Assembly (NCBI GenBank): GCA_002413665.1
Contig: DHXK01000269.1
Coordinates: forward strand, 1 to 15,565
Origin: Legionellales bacterium UBA5158
GTDB taxonomy: Bacteria > Pseudomonadota > Gammaproteobacteria > DSM-16500
Direction of reading: 5' to 3'
Length of the DNA stretch: 15,565 nt
Each line of letters begins with the position of its first letter. Within the stretch, counting starts at the first letter, position 1. Both the position numbers and the translations under genes were made by a program. Shown here in pieces: positions 6,347 to 14,018 of this stretch. Below the pieces are notes generated by a model. It ran no database searches, was not told the DNA's origin, and saw nothing but the letters and a program-made list of their open reading frames with translations.

Positions 6347-7174
6347 ATGGATCAATATGGTGTCATTGGTAATCCAATAGCGCATAGCTTATCGCCCTTT
6401 ATTCATCATGCTTTTGCTTTGCAAACCCAGCAATCCCTCAGTTATGTCCCTATTCTAGTTGAAAGAAATGCCCTCTTAACAGCGATTGAAAAATTTCAAG
6501 CGCGGCTTGGCAAGGGTCTTAATATTACCGCACCCTTCAAGCAAGAAGCTTTTGATTTGGTGGATACGCTCACTGAGCGTGCTAGATGTGCGCGCGCGGT
6601 AAACACTATAATGTTCTTGGAAGATGGTTCTCGCCTCGGGGATAACACCGATGGTGTAGGTTTTATACACGATCTTAAATTGAATCAACGGATTGATTTA
6701 AAAAACAAAAGAATTCTAATTTTGGGGGCGGGGGGCGCTGCGAGAGGAGTTATTGCTTCAATATTGCAAGAAAAGCCAGCAGTCACCTCTTTATTGAATC
6801 GAACGGAAATTAACGCAGATCAATTGGCCAATGACTTTGCTAACTTAGGTTTTGTAGAAGTTGTTAACGCACATTCGCTATGTGAGCGGTCTTACGATAT
6901 AGCAATTAATACAATGAGCCATGAGTTTTTCACTTTACCTTTGACTATTTTAGATTCTGATTCAATTTGTTATGACCTCACTTATCGCCAGGAAGAATCC
7001 GCTTTTATGCAATGGGGCACTAAAGAAAAAGCTGCTATTTGTGTAAATGGCTTGGGGATGTTGGTCGAACAAGCCGCTGAATCCTATTATTTATGGCGAA
7101 AAATCCGACCCAAAACTGCGCCAGTGCTGGCTTTACTGAGGCAGAAAGGGGCAAAAGTACCCTTTGGCACATGA
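6347..7174 (+). CDS. aroE: Shikimate dehydrogenase (NADP+)
   Basis: Reduces 3-dehydroshikimate to shikimate with NADPH, the fourth step of the chorismate pathway, in the cytoplasm. Its 275 residues match the family length (E. coli about 272). Substrate-site residues are present: S14 and S16 in HSLSPFIH, K65 in NITAPFK (catalytic Lys), N86 in AVNT, D102 in GDNTDG (catalytic Asp) and Q242 in GMLVEQAA. The NADP site shows GAGGAAR (127-133) and the phosphate-recognising NRT (151-153). The segment usually reading INATSSG in gammaproteobacterial AroE is INTMSHE here, a divergence near the cofactor site. The ribosome site is weak (AAGG at 6341-6344, only 2 bases from ATG, or GAG at 6336). It begins about a dozen bases after a strong terminator and no terminator follows it before the tRNA promoter. 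Confidence 0.95.
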   Translation: MDQYGVIGNPIAHSLSPFIHHAFALQTQQSLSYVPILVERNALLTAIEKFQARLGKGLNITAPFKQEAFDLVDTLTERARCARAVNTIMFLEDGSRLGDNTDGVGFIHDLKLNQRIDLKNKRILILGAGGAARGVIASILQEKPAVTSLLNRTEINADQLANDFANLGFVEVVNAHSLCERSYDIAINTMSHEFFTLPLTILDSDSICYDLTYRQEESAFMQWGTKEKAAICVNGLGMLVEQAAESYYLWRKIRPKTAPVLALLRQKGAKVPFGT

Positions 7175-7199
7175 ATTTACTATTTTCTCTCCTTTTTGC

Positions 7200-7228
7200 T
7201 TGAATATCTTATTAGGTTTCTATAGAAT
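7200..7228 (+). promoter_or_regulatory. Promoter of the initiator tRNA with GC-rich discriminator
   Basis: TTGAAT (7200-7205, 4/6 to TTGACA) and TAGAAT (7223-7228, 5/6 to TATAAT) are separated by 17 bases. The next bases, CGCTCC (7229-7234), form a GC-rich discriminator typical of stable-RNA promoters under stringent (ppGpp) control, which is an inference here. Transcription would begin near 7235, just upstream of the mature tRNA 5' end at 7241. Confidence 0.65.
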
Positions 7229-7240
7229 CGCTCCTGTTAT

Positions 7241-7317
<77 letters not shown>

Positions 7318-7325
7318 ATTTAGTT

Positions 7326-7360
7326 AAAAATAAACGACCCCGAATGGGGTTTTTTATTTT
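7326..7360 (+). terminator. Intrinsic terminator after the initiator tRNA
   Basis: ACCCC (7337-7341) pairs with GGGGT (7346-7350) around GAAT and is followed by TTTTTATTTT. An A-rich stretch upstream could extend the stem against the T-tract. The short GC core suggests incomplete termination, which would let some transcripts continue into rimP-nusA-infB, since I see no strong promoter between here and rimP (only TCTAAT at 7415 as a -10-like word without a -35). Confidence 0.75.
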
Positions 7361-7440
7361 CAGCAGTTAGTCATTCTAGTTGTCGCTAACAAAGGGCAAG
7401 CCAGAGACGTAAAGTCTAATTAAATGTGAAGAATCGCTAT

Positions 7441-7902
7441 ATGAGAGACGTTGATGTAACACTTCGTGACCGCTTAGCGTCTTTGGTTAGCTCCATGGGC
7501 TATGAGTTTGTTGGATGTGAACTACTCCGCCAAGGTCGCGGTTCATTGCTAAGAATTTACATAGATAGTGAAGCTGGAATTTTAGTGGACGATTGTTCCA
7601 AGGTGAGTCGTCAAGTAAGTGCGATGTTAGATGTTGATGATCCAATACAAGGGCGGTATATCTTAGAAGTCTCATCTCCAGGTTTAGACCGCCCTTTGTT
7701 TGAAAAAGCGCATTATCTAAAAGTATTAGGCAGTCGCATTAAAGTGCGCTTATATACTCCTATCGATGATCGTCGAAATTTTGTGGGACTTTTGTTGCGA
7801 GTTGAAGAAGCTAATATTTCTTTGAAAGTGGATGATCAAGAGATGATATTACCTTTTTCCAATATCGAAAAAGCAAAAGTAATTGCAGATTTAGTTGGGT
7901 GA
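7441..7902 (+). CDS. rimP: Ribosome maturation factor RimP
   Basis: Assists assembly of the small ribosomal subunit in the cytoplasm. From the ATG at 7441 the product has 153 residues (E. coli about 150). Family landmarks are RGSLLRIYIDSE, DDCSKVSRQVSAMLD and the near-invariant YILEVSSPGLDRPLF in the N-terminal domain, then a C-terminal SH3-like barrel with SNIEKAKVI near the end. This ATG places GYEFVG at the same distance from the start as GFELVG in E. coli. An in-frame GTG at 7426 would add MKNRY but has no ribosome site, while GAAG at 7428-7431 lies 9 bases before 7441; the choice remains open. It is first in the rimP-nusA-infB unit, with nusA starting 15 bases after its stop. Confidence 0.93.
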   Translation: MRDVDVTLRDRLASLVSSMGYEFVGCELLRQGRGSLLRIYIDSEAGILVDDCSKVSRQVSAMLDVDDPIQGRYILEVSSPGLDRPLFEKAHYLKVLGSRIKVRLYTPIDDRRNFVGLLLRVEEANISLKVDDQEMILPFSNIEKAKVIADLVG

Positions 7903-7917
7903 CATGAGGCTGAAGCT

Positions 7918-9429
7918 ATGAACAAAGAAATCTTGTTAGTTGTTGAAGCAGTATCCAACGAAAAAGGTGTGGATAGTGATGTAATCTTCCAGGCCATAGA
8001 AGCAGCGTTGGAAATGGCGACAAAGAAGCGTGCAGGTCAAGAAATTGATGTGGAAGTGACAATCAACCGTAAAACCGGTGATTATCAAACGACTAGGCGT
8101 TGGCTTGTTGTTGCAAATGAAGCAGATGAAGACGAGGGCGATGATGGCTTAGTGCGTCTGTTGCTAAGTGAGGCTCTTTTAAAAAGCCCTGATGCTAAAG
8201 TAGGCGAGTACGTTGAAGAGGGCATGGAATCTGTAGAATTTGGTCGCATCGCTGCACAAAAAGCTAAGCAAGTCATTGTCCAAAAAGTTCAAGAAGCTGA
8301 GCGAGCTCAAGTCGCAAATTCCTACAAAGAACGCTTAGGTCAATTAGTGAATGGCGTCGTAAAAAAAGTGACGCGCGATTATATATTATTAGATTTAGGG
8401 AATAATGCTGAAGCGATGCTGCCACGCTCAGAAATGATTCCTCACGAAGCCGTGCGTATGGGCGATCGAATTAGAGCTTACCTATATGACGTGCGTACGG
8501 ATTTGAAAGGCCCGCAAATGGTGGTTAGTCGCACACGCCCTGAGGTCTTGGTCGAGTTATTCAAAATTGAAGTGCCTGAAATTGGCGAAGAATTAATAGA
8601 GATTAAAGGCGCGGCACGCGATCCTGGATTACGGGCTAAAATAGCCGTGAAAACCAATGATGGCCGTATAGATCCTATTGGAGCTTGCGTAGGAATGCGT
8701 GGCTCTCGCGTTCAAGCTGTTTCCAGTGAGCTAGGTGGCGAGCGTATCGATATAGTCTTGTGGGATGATAATCCTGCGCAATTAGTGATAAATGCAATGG
8801 CGCCTGCAGAAGTGGCCTCTATTATCGTAGATGAAGATAGTCATACGATGGATATCGCGGTGAAAGAAGAACAGCTTTCCCAAGCCATTGGACGGGGCGG
8901 CCAAAATGTTCGTTTAGCCAGTGAATTAACCGGGTGGACGCTAAATGTAATGACTGAAGCTCAAGCGGAAGTGAAGACTGCCGCCGAAGAAGAAACTACA
9001 CTTAATTTGTTTAAAGAAAAGTTAGATGTAGATGATGAAATTGCACAGATATTAGCAGCTGAAGGATTCTCTTCTTTAGAAGAAATTGCTTATGTGCCAT
9101 TACAAGAGATGCTAGAAATTGATGGGTTTGATACCGAGTTGGTGGAAACTCTGAGAGAGAGAGCAAAGGCTGCATTGCTAACTAAAGCTATCGCAGAACA
9201 GCAAGAGCTAGATGCGAATGAGCCAGCAACAGATTTATTAGAAATGGAAGGAATGGAAAAGCCTATAGCATACATGCTAGCAAGAAATGGGATAATTACA
9301 CGAGAGGATTTAGCAGAGCAGTCGGTTGATGATTTGCTGGATACTGGGGAAATAGATGAACAGACAGCTGCGAAATTAATTATGATAGCTCGTAAACCTT
9401 GGTTTAACGACGCAGATCATGCTGAATAG
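7918..9429 (+). CDS. nusA: Transcription termination/antitermination factor NusA
   Basis: Binds RNA polymerase and nascent RNA, modulating pausing, intrinsic termination and antitermination of rRNA operons. The 503 residues (E. coli 495) show the full domain order. The N-terminal RNAP-binding domain (1-130) includes GDYQTTRRWLVV. An S1 domain (about 137-202) follows, containing GQLVNGVVKKV. The two KH domains carry the GACVGMRGSRV (255-265) and AIGRGGQNVRLA (323-334) loops. Two C-terminal helix-hairpin acidic repeats (about 364-424 and 439-495) end in ARKPWFNDA, comparable to E. coli. These acidic repeats are the part that contacts the alpha C-terminal domain or lambda N in E. coli. GAGG at 7906-7909, 8 bases upstream, supports the start. 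It lies between rimP and infB with short gaps (15 and 27 bases), so the three are surely co-transcribed. Confidence 0.97.
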   Translation: MNKEILLVVEAVSNEKGVDSDVIFQAIEAALEMATKKRAGQEIDVEVTINRKTGDYQTTRRWLVVANEADEDEGDDGLVRLLLSEALLKSPDAKVGEYVEEGMESVEFGRIAAQKAKQVIVQKVQEAERAQVANSYKERLGQLVNGVVKKVTRDYILLDLGNNAEAMLPRSEMIPHEAVRMGDRIRAYLYDVRTDLKGPQMVVSRTRPEVLVELFKIEVPEIGEELIEIKGAARDPGLRAKIAVKTNDGRIDPIGACVGMRGSRVQAVSSELGGERIDIVLWDDNPAQLVINAMAPAEVASIIVDEDSHTMDIAVKEEQLSQAIGRGGQNVRLASELTGWTLNVMTEAQAEVKTAAEEETTLNLFKEKLDVDDEIAQILAAEGFSSLEEIAYVPLQEMLEIDGFDTELVETLRERAKAALLTKAIAEQQELDANEPATDLLEMEGMEKPIAYMLARNGIITREDLAEQSVDDLLDTGEIDEQTAAKLIMIARKPWFNDADHAE

Positions 9430-9456
9430 CAAGACAGTAGTAAGTAAGGGGGCACG

Positions 9457-12063
9457 ATGGCGAACAATGATATACCTGCTGCACCAGAGAAAAAAAGTGC
9501 AGTTGATAAAGAAAAAAAATCCGGCGTGTCAGTTACTCAACTGGCAGGGGATATTGGGGTATCTGTAGAACGTTTATTGATGCAGCTTAAAGACGCAAAA
9601 ATTAATGTCACCACTGTGGATAACGTAGTCTCGGAAGAAGAGAAGCAAAAACTTTTGCGTCATTTACAGCAATTTCATGGCGCTAAATCTGGCGCAAGCC
9701 CTGAAAAAATTATTTTGCGACGTGCTAAAACTAGCGAAATAAAAGTCAGTGGATCTCAAGGTGCCGGCAAAACGATTAGTGTACAAGTGCGGAAAAAACG
9801 TACTTTTGTCAAGCGCCCAGCCGCGGAAGAAGAGCCATTAAAATCCACGCAGCCTGATGTATTGCCTCCTTCCATCACTCCTGATTCCACCGTTATAGAA
9901 CAGCCTATTGCTGAACAAGTTACCACAGATGTTATTTCTGCCGAACAAGCTCTCACTCCTAGCGCAGAGTTAGGTGAAGCTGTTGCGCCTCAGCCTGCTG
10001 CTACGACTGAGGAAGCTAACAAAGCAACCACTGATATTAAACGTCATAAAGACAAACGTCATCAAGAAGTACAGCCAGAAGCTGAAGAAGAACGCCCTAA
10101 AAAGAAGAAAAAAGGACGTAATCAAGGTCGCAGCGATAGCGGTACTAATTTTCAAACGAAAGTCATAGGAAAAAGCCCGGCTCGTCTTAGCTTAGTGCTC
10201 AGTGATGATACCGATGAAATGGTGGGTCATCGACGTCGTAAAGCAAAAGCTCGCAAGAATCAGCAAGTACAAGTTCAAGCGTTTACAAGACCCACAGCGC
10301 CCATGGTGCATGATGTTACTATTCCTGAATCCATTACCGTGGCTGAATTAGCACAAAAGCTGTTTGTAAAAGCAGCAATTGTCATCAAAACTATGATGAA
10401 GATGGGTGCTATTGCGACTATCAACCAAGTGCTGGATCAAGAAACCGCAATGTTAGTCGTCGAAGAATTAGGGCATAAAGGAAGAGCTATTAGTGCTCAT
10501 GCTTTAGAAGAAGCCTTAACACACGACACGCAGGTTGAGGGAGAAAGTACGTCACGCGCCCCTGTCGTTACAATTATGGGCCACGTGGATCATGGTAAAA
10601 CTTCTTTGCTCGATTACATTCGCCGAACCAAAGTGACAGCGGGTGAGGCTGGTGGTATTACGCAGCATATTGGTGCCTATCACGTAGAAACCAACAAAGG
10701 CATGATTACCTTTTTAGATACACCCGGTCATGCAGCATTTACATTAATGCGAGCACGGGGAGCAAAGCTTACCGACTTGGTTATATTGGTTGTTGCAGCT
10801 GATGATGGCGTTATGCCGCAAACAGTTGAAGCGGTAAATCATGCTAAAGCAGCTAATGTACCTATAGTAGTAGCTGTTAATAAAATGGATAAGCCTGAGG
10901 CGGATCCAGATCGCATTAAAAATGAATTAGCTAAGTATGGTCTCATCCCAGAAGAATGGGGTGGAGAAACTATGTTTATTCCTATTTCAGCAAAAACAGG
11001 TGATGGTATTGATGTTCTTTTAGACTCATTATTAGTTCAAGCTGAAGTATTGGATCTGAAGGCCATTGTGGATTGCCCAGCTCGTGGCGTTGTTATTGAA
11101 TCACGCGTTGATAAAGGCCGTGGAGCAGTTGCCAGTGTGTTAGTTCAGCAAGGGACATTACGTAAAGGCGATCTAGTTTTGGTCGGATTTGAACATGGTC
11201 GTGTTAGAGCGTTATATGACGAAAACGGTAAAACTATTACGCATGCGGGTCCTTCTATTCCAGTAGAGATTTTGGGACTTTCAGGTTCTCCTAATGCAGG
11301 CGATGAATTTGTTGTGGTTTCTGATGAAAAACGTGCGCGAGAAGTCGCCTTGTTCCGACAAGGGAAGTTCCGTGATGTCAAATTAGCTCGTCAAAACACA
11401 GCGAAATTAGAAAATATTTTGCAACGTATGGGTGAAGAGAAAGGCACTGATCTCGTATTAAATATTGTTTTAAAAGCAGATGTACAAGGTTCTGCAGAAG
11501 CTTTATCACAAGCCTTAGCAGACTTAACGGGTGATGAAGTTAAAGTGAAAATAGTGTCTAGTGGTATTGGTGGAATAAATGAAACTGATGTCAATTTAGC
11601 GCTAGCTTCCAACGCAATTATCATTGGTTTTAATGTGCGAGCGAATGTAGAAGCCCGTAAATTAATCGAGGCTGAACGCGTTGATGTACATTATCACAGT
11701 ATTATTTATAACGTTATCGATGAAGTGAAACGTGCTATTAGTGGATTCATGGCGCCTGAAATTCAAGAAAAGATAACCGGTCTTGCGCAAGTACGGGATG
11801 TGTTCCGTTCCTCTAAGATTGGCGCAGTTGCAGGTTGTATGGTCTTGGAAGGCACGATTAAACGTAATAATCCGATTCGCGTTCTTCGTGACAACGTTGT
11901 TGTGTTTGAAGGTGTGCTGGAATCGTTGCGCCGCTTTAAAGATGATGTCAGTGAAGCTCGTGCTGGTATGGAATGTGGCATCGGTGTGAAAAGTTATAAT
12001 GACATAAAGCCTGGCGATCAAATTGAAGTTTTCGAAAAGATTGAGGTCAAGCGTTTCCTCTAG
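9457..12063 (+). CDS. infB: Translation initiation factor IF-2
   Basis: The GTPase that brings fMet-tRNA to the 30S P site and promotes subunit joining. The product has 868 residues (E. coli 890). An N-terminal IF2 subdomain (SVTQLAGDIGVSVERLL, about 25-75) is followed by a long low-complexity charged linker (about 85-275). A second IF2 N-domain (VTIPESITVAELAQKL, about 283-345) precedes the G domain: G1 GHVDHGKT (375-382), G3 DTPGH (421-425), G4 NKMD (475-478) and G5 SAK (511-513). Domains II-IV follow, ending with the fMet-binding C2 barrel (LRDNVVVFEGVLESLRRFK). AAGGGGG just upstream of 9457 gives a good ribosome site. Its partner, initiator tRNA, is encoded 2.1 kb upstream. Internal starts that yield shorter IF2 forms in E. 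coli cannot be assigned here. A strong terminator follows immediately. Confidence 0.98.
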   Translation: MANNDIPAAPEKKSAVDKEKKSGVSVTQLAGDIGVSVERLLMQLKDAKINVTTVDNVVSEEEKQKLLRHLQQFHGAKSGASPEKIILRRAKTSEIKVSGSQGAGKTISVQVRKKRTFVKRPAAEEEPLKSTQPDVLPPSITPDSTVIEQPIAEQVTTDVISAEQALTPSAELGEAVAPQPAATTEEANKATTDIKRHKDKRHQEVQPEAEEERPKKKKKGRNQGRSDSGTNFQTKVIGKSPARLSLVLSDDTDEMVGHRRRKAKARKNQQVQVQAFTRPTAPMVHDVTIPESITVAELAQKLFVKAAIVIKTMMKMGAIATINQVLDQETAMLVVEELGHKGRAISAHALEEALTHDTQVEGESTSRAPVVTIMGHVDHGKTSLLDYIRRTKVTAGEAGGITQHIGAYHVETNKGMITFLDTPGHAAFTLMRARGAKLTDLVILVVAADDGVMPQTVEAVNHAKAANVPIVVAVNKMDKPEADPDRIKNELAKYGLIPEEWGGETMFIPISAKTGDGIDVLLDSLLVQAEVLDLKAIVDCPARGVVIESRVDKGRGAVASVLVQQGTLRKGDLVLVGFEHGRVRALYDENGKTITHAGPSIPVEILGLSGSPNAGDEFVVVSDEKRAREVALFRQGKFRDVKLARQNTAKLENILQRMGEEKGTDLVLNIVLKADVQGSAEALSQALADLTGDEVKVKIVSSGIGGINETDVNLALASNAIIIGFNVRANVEARKLIEAERVDVHYHSIIYNVIDEVKRAISGFMAPEIQEKITGLAQVRDVFRSSKIGAVAGCMVLEGTIKRNNPIRVLRDNVVVFEGVLESLRRFKDDVSEARAGMECGIGVKSYNDIKPGDQIEVFEKIEVKRFL

Positions 12064-12081
12064 TTTAAAAACTGCAGCTTA

Positions 12082-12123
12082 AAAACATCTCTGACTTATC
12101 GCTAAGTCAGAGATGTTTTATTC
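12082..12123 (+). terminator. Strong terminator between infB and rbfA
   Basis: AAAACATCTCTGACTTA (12082-12098) and TAAGTCAGAGATGTTTT (12103-12119) form a perfect 17-bp stem around the tetraloop TCGC, followed by ATT. It lies 18 bases after the infB stop. The U-tract is largely inside the stem, as in many bidirectional terminators. It should end most rimP-nusA-infB transcripts; an alternative role as an RNA-processing or stabilising hairpin cannot be excluded. Confidence 0.85.
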
Positions 12124-12156
12124 GTTAAATTCAACAAATCGCCTTTGTTTCTATTA

Positions 12157-12187
12157 TTGAAACACTAGTTCATCATACGAATATAAA
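12157..12187 (+). promoter_or_regulatory. Candidate promoter for rbfA-truB
   Basis: TTGAAA (12157-12162, 5/6) and TATAAA (12182-12187, 5/6) lie 19 bases apart, a spacer longer than the optimal 17. No better pair is seen in the 160-base gap after the infB terminator. Transcription would start near 12194, about 30 bases before the rbfA ATG. Confidence 0.45.
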
Positions 12188-12223
12188 AACGCAAAATAGA
12201 AAGAATGAGAGTGGAGAGCTTCA

Positions 12224-12592
12224 ATGGCACAAGGCAATAGAATGGACAGGGTCGCAGGGTTAGTTCAAACAACTCTCGCTGATATCTTACTAAAAGAAGC
12301 AGAAGACAAGCGCTTTAACATGGTGACTATTACAAGTGTCAGCTTGGCAAAAGATATGTCTAGCGCAAAAGTTTTTGTCAGTGTTTGGGATGATGATCAA
12401 TCAACAGAAACAGTCGTTGCTTTGAATAAAGCCGCAGCTTATTTGCGTTATGCCTTGGCGCAATCTAAAATAGAGATTCGTGTCATCCCACAATTAAAAT
12501 TTGTTTACGATGATTCTACTGTGCGCGGCAATCGTATTTCCTCCCTTCTGAATCAAGCGCTTAAAAATACCAAATTGGATGATAATGAATAG
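12224..12592 (+). CDS. rbfA: Ribosome-binding factor A
   Basis: A 122-residue KH-like 30S assembly factor needed for late maturation of 16S rRNA and, in E. coli, for cold adaptation. The sequence begins MAQGNRMDRVAGLVQ, like the E. coli RMxRVAxxxQ start helix, continues with MVTITSVSLAKDMSSAKVFVSV (core beta-hairpin region; the VSxDxxxAxV-type signature) and ends with IRVIPQLKFVYDDS, the usual PxLxFxxDxS motif. A short charged tail follows. GGAG at 12213-12216 is 7 bases from the ATG. It is separated from infB by 160 bases with a terminator and probable promoter, but overlaps truB, so rbfA-truB should be translationally coupled. Confidence 0.95.
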   Translation: MAQGNRMDRVAGLVQTTLADILLKEAEDKRFNMVTITSVSLAKDMSSAKVFVSVWDDDQSTETVVALNKAAAYLRYALAQSKIEIRVIPQLKFVYDDSTVRGNRISSLLNQALKNTKLDDNE

Positions 12593-13523
12593 ATCAAGAA
12601 TAGAAAATAAAATAGACGGTATTCTTTTATTAGACAAGCCGTTAGACATTACATCAAATGGTGCTTTACAAAGAGTCAAACGCTTATTTTGTGCAAAAAA
12701 AGCCGGTCATACGGGAAGTTTAGACCCGTTAGCCACAGGCATGCTACCCATTTGCTTTGGAGAAGCGACCAAATTATCACAGTTTTTGCTTGAGTCCGAC
12801 AAATATTACCAAGTCACTGCCACGCTGGGAGTTCGTACCGCTACAGGTGATGCTGAAGGTGATATTATCTCGACCTTGCCTTTTGAGCATATTCGTTCTG
12901 AGGACTTGGAGAAATTATTACCTCAGTTTACAGGCGACATTCAACAAGTCCCACCTATGTATTCAGCCTTGAAATTTCAGGGCACACCTTTGTATAAATT
13001 AGCTCGGCAAGGAATTGAAATTGAGCGCCAATCGCGTCCAGTTACCATTCATTTACTGCAGTTGCAGGAATTTAGCGGCAATACTTTTAAAATATTTGTA
13101 CACTGCACGAAAGGCACTTATGTTCGAACTTTGGTCGATGATATAGGTCTTGCCCTGGGTTGCGGAGCGCATGTGAGTGAGTTACGTAGGACAGCAGTTG
13201 CTCCCTACCAAGCGGACAAAATGTACACATGGACAGAGTTGGAAGAAATGTGTAGCCGCGATGGCTACGAAGCATTGTATGACTGTTTATTACCATTAGA
13301 CACTTGCGTGCAGTCATATCCGGCTATTTATCTCAGTACAGCGGCGGCTTTCTATGTGCGAACTGGCCAGCCTGTTATGGCTCCTCAATTACCTGCGACT
13401 GGACTGATAAGAATATTTGCTGATGATGGGGAGTTTATAGGTATAGGCGAAATGCTAGATGATGGGCGAGTTACCCCTAAACGTTTGTTGGGCTTTTCAA
13501 AGAAAGTTGCAAAAGCTGTTTAA
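12585..13523 (+). CDS. truB: tRNA pseudouridine(55) synthase TruB
   Basis: Isomerises U55 in the T loop of tRNAs to pseudouridine. The 312-residue protein has INxxLLLDKP-like IDGILLLDKP at residues 10-19 and the catalytic motif GHTGSLDPLATG with nucleophile D47. It also has SDKYYQVTATLG, QVPPMYSALKFQG and the KGTYVRTLVDDIG motif. A C-terminal PUA-like domain ends at GRVTPKRLLGF. The ATG at 12585 is chosen over an in-frame ATG at 12579 because GGA at 12577-12579 is suitably spaced only for the former and the resulting N terminus matches the family. It overlaps rbfA by 8 bases. Its tRNA substrates include the initiator tRNA at 7241, whose T-loop TTCAAAT carries the target U. Confidence 0.96.
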   Translation: MNRSRIENKIDGILLLDKPLDITSNGALQRVKRLFCAKKAGHTGSLDPLATGMLPICFGEATKLSQFLLESDKYYQVTATLGVRTATGDAEGDIISTLPFEHIRSEDLEKLLPQFTGDIQQVPPMYSALKFQGTPLYKLARQGIEIERQSRPVTIHLLQLQEFSGNTFKIFVHCTKGTYVRTLVDDIGLALGCGAHVSELRRTAVAPYQADKMYTWTELEEMCSRDGYEALYDCLLPLDTCVQSYPAIYLSTAAAFYVRTGQPVMAPQLPATGLIRIFADDGEFIGIGEMLDDGRVTPKRLLGFSKKVAKAV

Positions 13524-13573
13524 AGCAGTAGCTAACTTTTTCGTGACCTCATCCGGCTTTATAGGCCACCTCC

Positions 13574-13666
13574 CTCACAAGTGGAGAAGGTATATTGTTG
13601 AGGCTTTATAGCAAGTAGTACTTGTGAGTCGGCTCACTCCCCGTTACAATACGGGGCTTGATTTTT
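13574..13666 (+). promoter_or_regulatory. Structured leader between truB and rpsO (competing hairpins, weak terminator)
   Basis: Several stems are visible. CTCACAAGT (13574-13582) is the exact complement of ACTTGTGAG (13620-13628). GTGAG (13624-13628) can instead pair with CTCAC (13633-13637) around TCGG. CCCCGT (13639-13644) pairs with ACGGGG (13651-13656), followed after five bases by TTTTT (13662-13666), a weak terminator shape. CAAGT/ACTTG around AGT just upstream is a third small hairpin. The first two stems are mutually exclusive because both use 13624-13628. The pattern suggests attenuation or autoregulation of rpsO, or simply a terminator region; no known S15-binding pseudoknot is recognised. 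I see no convincing rpsO promoter in this gap. Confidence 0.5.
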
Positions 13667-13705
13667 ACATTTGATGAGATATTGATTAGATTTGGGAGTT
13701 TACAC

Positions 13706-13975
13706 ATGTCGTTTACTACTGCTGCGAAAGCGCAGATTGTCAAAACCTACCGACGCGCTAAAAATGACACCGGTTCACCGGAAGTTCAAATTGCGCTACT
13801 TTCCGCACGTATTGTATACTTAACTGCGCATTTAAAATTAAATAAACATGATTTTCATACTCGCTATGGATTGACCAATATGGTGAGTCAGCGCCGTCGA
13901 TTGATGGCCTATTTAAAAAGAGTTAATCTCCCGGTATATCGCGAGCTGATCAGCAAATTAGAAATTAGAGGTTAG
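13706..13975 (+). CDS. rpsO: 30S ribosomal protein S15
   Basis: A primary 16S rRNA-binding protein of the platform, 89 residues like E. coli S15. The ATG at 13706 is supported by GGGAG at 13694-13698, 7 bases upstream, and by exact family length; a longer in-frame form from 13658 would run through that ribosome site. Conserved RNA-contact features are NDTGSPEVQ (T21, G22 and Q27 in E. coli mature numbering), H41, D48 and MVSQRRRL. Some normally conserved positions differ: the HHSRRG block reads FHTRYG, so S51 becomes T and R53 becomes Y, and H45 becomes N. It precedes pnp, the usual E. coli order, 106 bases away. Confidence 0.95.
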   Translation: MSFTTAAKAQIVKTYRRAKNDTGSPEVQIALLSARIVYLTAHLKLNKHDFHTRYGLTNMVSQRRRLMAYLKRVNLPVYRELISKLEIRG

Positions 13976-13992
13976 TTCTCTCTCATTTTCAA

Positions 13993-14018
13993 TCTACCTT
14001 GCATACATGCAGGGTAGA
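13993..14018 (+). promoter_or_regulatory. Long hairpin in the rpsO-pnp intergenic region
   Basis: TCTACCTTGCAT (13993-14004) pairs with ATGCAGGGTAGA (14007-14018) over up to 12 bp with one G-U. In practice the two-base loop would open to TACA, leaving 11 bp. There is no T-tract after it, so it is not a standard terminator. In E. coli the pnp leader holds an RNase III-cleaved hairpin through which PNPase represses its own synthesis; this hairpin is in the equivalent place, and the same role is inferred. The E. coli sequence itself is not conserved here. Confidence 0.6.

Noticed and set aside
10070..10270. Lys/Arg/Gln-rich repetitive coding stretch in infB, looked at as a possible inserted repeat
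   Set aside because: The low-complexity charged linker between the two IF2 N-terminal domains is normal for the family and the frame is unbroken.
11662..12021. 119-residue open frame on the - strand within infB
   Set aside because: It is a mirror of the well-conserved IF2 C-terminal domains with Thr/His/Phe-rich composition and no start signals.
13658..13705. N-terminal extension of S15 (16 extra residues)
   Set aside because: It would contain the ribosome site GGGAG, and the ATG at 13706 gives exactly the family length.
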